DNA of 64,000 bases from contig OX638316.1 of NCBI GenBank assembly GCA_951812525.1, positions 4,768,506 to 4,832,505 of the forward strand. The letters are read 5' to 3'. The position numbers and the translations under genes were made by a program. How positions within the stretch are numbered: position 1 is the stretch's first letter; each line of letters opens with the position of its first letter. Under the pieces are notes generated by a model. It saw only the letters and a program-made list of their open reading frames with translations. It did not search any database and was not told the DNA's origin. The stretch comes from an uncultured Poribacteria bacterium (GTDB taxonomy: Bacteria; Poribacteria; WGA-4E; WGA-3G). Shown in pieces: positions 62,799 to 64,000 of this stretch.

Positions 62799-64000
62799 AT
62801 GCGCTGTGTCATCTCCTTTTGGAGTCTTATTTTACCCGTTTTTATTTTCGCGAATGCCGGATTCGCAGTCCAAACCTCGCTGTGGCAACAGCAACATCAC
62901 GCCGATTTTGAGGCAGGCAAGCCGAAAGATCTTTCAATGACAAGCAACGGCGATGTTATGTTGTCTCCCAAAATTGAGTCCTTCACAAAATTGAAGGAGA
63001 CCCAAGTCTGGGCAGTTGTTGAAGATTCCGCAGGTAATCTCTATGTTGGGACTGGTAACGAAGGGAAAATCTACAAGATTAGTGCAGATGGCGACACTGC
63101 CGAACTCTACTATAACTCACCCGAAGTTACGATTTATAGTCTCGCGATCGGACCCGACGATGCCCTTTACGCTGGCACAGGACCTGACGGTCTGATTTAC
63201 AAAATTACGGATGCTACAACACCGCCGACAACTATCCTCAATGAAGGCGATAAATACGTATGGGCGTTGCAATTTGATGCTGAAGGCAATCTCTACGCTG
63301 CAACAGGCACCAATGGTAAGATTTATAAAATAACATCCGAAGGCGAATCCAGCGTCCTCTTTGATGCTGAAGAGAAAAATATCATGACGTTGCTGGCACA
63401 AGAAGACGGTTTCTATGCGGGCAGCAGCGAAAACGGTATCATCTATCATGTTATGAACGACGGCACGGCGAAGGTTATCTACCAAGCGAAAGAAAAAGAG
63501 GTTCGCGCCCTTGCCATGGATAGCCAAAGCAACCTCTATGCGGCAGTCGTTACATCGGCACCCGCTGAACCCTCAAGAGGTCGGCGCGGTGCAAATGGAC
63601 CTCCGACCCCGAGTGGTCCTCCACCTCCTGGCGGCGGTGCGCCTCAAGAAAATACATCTAACATCTACAAAATTCGCCCTGACGGCACTGCTGTACCGAT
63701 TTGGAATTCGCCGGAGCCACTCATCTTGGCGATCGTTATTGAAAGCGACACCCAAATTCTTGTGGGGACCGGAGATGATGGGAAACTCTACCGCATCAAC
63801 CCAATGACTGGAGACCACATTGAAGTCGGAAAGTGTTCAGCGAACCAAGTCATCGCGATACACCAAAAAGAGATGGAAGGAAGTACGCGAACACTTCTCG
63901 CCACCGGTAACCCAGGTAAACTCTTCACGCTTACAGCGAATTACGTTGAAGAAGGCACGCTTGAGTCAACAGTCCACGACGCAAAAAGCCTTTCCCGCTG
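62799..64000 (+). CDS. Secreted beta-propeller protein (3' partial)
   Basis: From ATG 62799, with TAGGAGGG nine bases upstream, the frame stays open to the window end (400 codons). The N-terminus is a signal peptide (IISFWSLILPVFIFANAGFA read as translated: VISFWSLILPVFIFANAGFA). The body has at least six ~50-residue blades of the pattern G-N-L-Y-x-x-T-G-x-x-G-K-I-Y-K-I, for example SAGNLYVGTGNEGKIYKI-like and EGNLYAATGTNGKIYKI. A Pro/Gly/Arg-rich loop near residues 260-285 interrupts the blades. WD40/YVTN-like propellers bind partners. The C-terminus is unseen, so whether it carries the tail motif is open. Confidence 0.85.
   Translation, partial: MRCVISFWSLILPVFIFANAGFAVQTSLWQQQHHADFEAGKPKDLSMTSNGDVMLSPKIESFTKLKETQVWAVVEDSAGNLYVGTGNEGKIYKISADGDTAELYYNSPEVTIYSLAIGPDDALYAGTGPDGLIYKITDATTPPTTILNEGDKYVWALQFDAEGNLYAATGTNGKIYKITSEGESSVLFDAEEKNIMTLLAQEDGFYAGSSENGIIYHVMNDGTAKVIYQAKEKEVRALAMDSQSNLYAAVVTSAPAEPSRGRRGANGPPTPSGPPPPGGGAPQENTSNIYKIRPDGTAVPIWNSPEPLILAIVIESDTQILVGTGDDGKLYRINPMTGDHIEVGKCSANQVIAIHQKEMEGSTRTLLATGNPGKLFTLTANYVEEGTLESTVHDAKSLSR

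Overview
The window looks like a chromosomal segment of an uncultivated Gram-negative bacterium of moderate GC. The best guess is Candidatus Poribacteria or a close relative. This rests on gene content: a phytanoyl-CoA dioxygenase-family enzyme, many secreted proteins of unknown function, a pectate lyase, a formylglycine-generating-enzyme-like protein, a CRTAC1/ASPIC protein, a TIGR04283-type glycosyltransferase, a divergent type II secretion operon, and many short hairpin repeats between genes. It is inference, since there is no rRNA in the window. A TonB-dependent receptor, a secretin and a lipoprotein support a two-membrane envelope.

Layout. 0-4.2 kb: a 5'-truncated coiled-coil/winged-helix gene, a rhodanese, tRNA-Asn, a PhyH dioxygenase, and an EcoRV-type restriction-modification locus whose endonuclease is cut off in its catalytic core while the methylase is intact. 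4.2-12 kb: secreted pectate lyase, an acetolactate-synthase-like enzyme, a divergently arranged ABC ATPase and fused double permease, and a rearranged PIN toxin/antitoxin remnant. 12-18.2 kb: GmhA-like isomerase, two-subunit sodium:solute symporter, DUF3352 protein, HEAT-repeat protein. 18.4-33.2 kb: a type II secretion (T2SS) operon in the order E-(LamG-like protein)-F-G-H-I-J-K-L-M-D. 33.3-44.4 kb: TPR protein, Leu/Ile/Val-type binding lipoprotein, leucine-rich-repeat protein between two terminator-bearing direct repeats, an orphan sigma-54 activator, a 925-residue primase/helicase-like protein, and a CRTAC1 protein. 44.4-52 kb: FGE-like protein, several secreted proteins, a TolB-like propeller, a glycosyltransferase and a squalene-hopene-cyclase-like enzyme. 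52.8-64 kb: TonB-dependent receptor, rhodanese, an apparent glpK-histidine kinase-NtrC-type regulator operon, a divergent S55 (SpoIVB-like) protein preceded by good sigma-54 and sigma-70 promoters, and the start of a secreted propeller protein that runs off the window.

How it fits together. The most notable signal is a short C-terminal tail, roughly [LA]-[AT]-T-x-W-[GAS]-x-[LIM]-K, shared by five otherwise different secreted proteins. One of them is encoded inside the T2SS operon between gspE and gspF. This suggests a sorting, anchoring or recognition signal, possibly linked to the T2SS. Its secretin also carries about six N-domain modules, more than usual.

Defence-type loci (EcoRV-like R-M, PIN toxin-antitoxin) are decaying, with readable junctions. 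Several families of short repeats sit between genes: a 29-bp GGGAT hairpin family, a ~105-bp element with conserved ends, GGGG/CCCC palindromes with a shared tail, and tandem GAAGCCC/GCATGAA hairpins.
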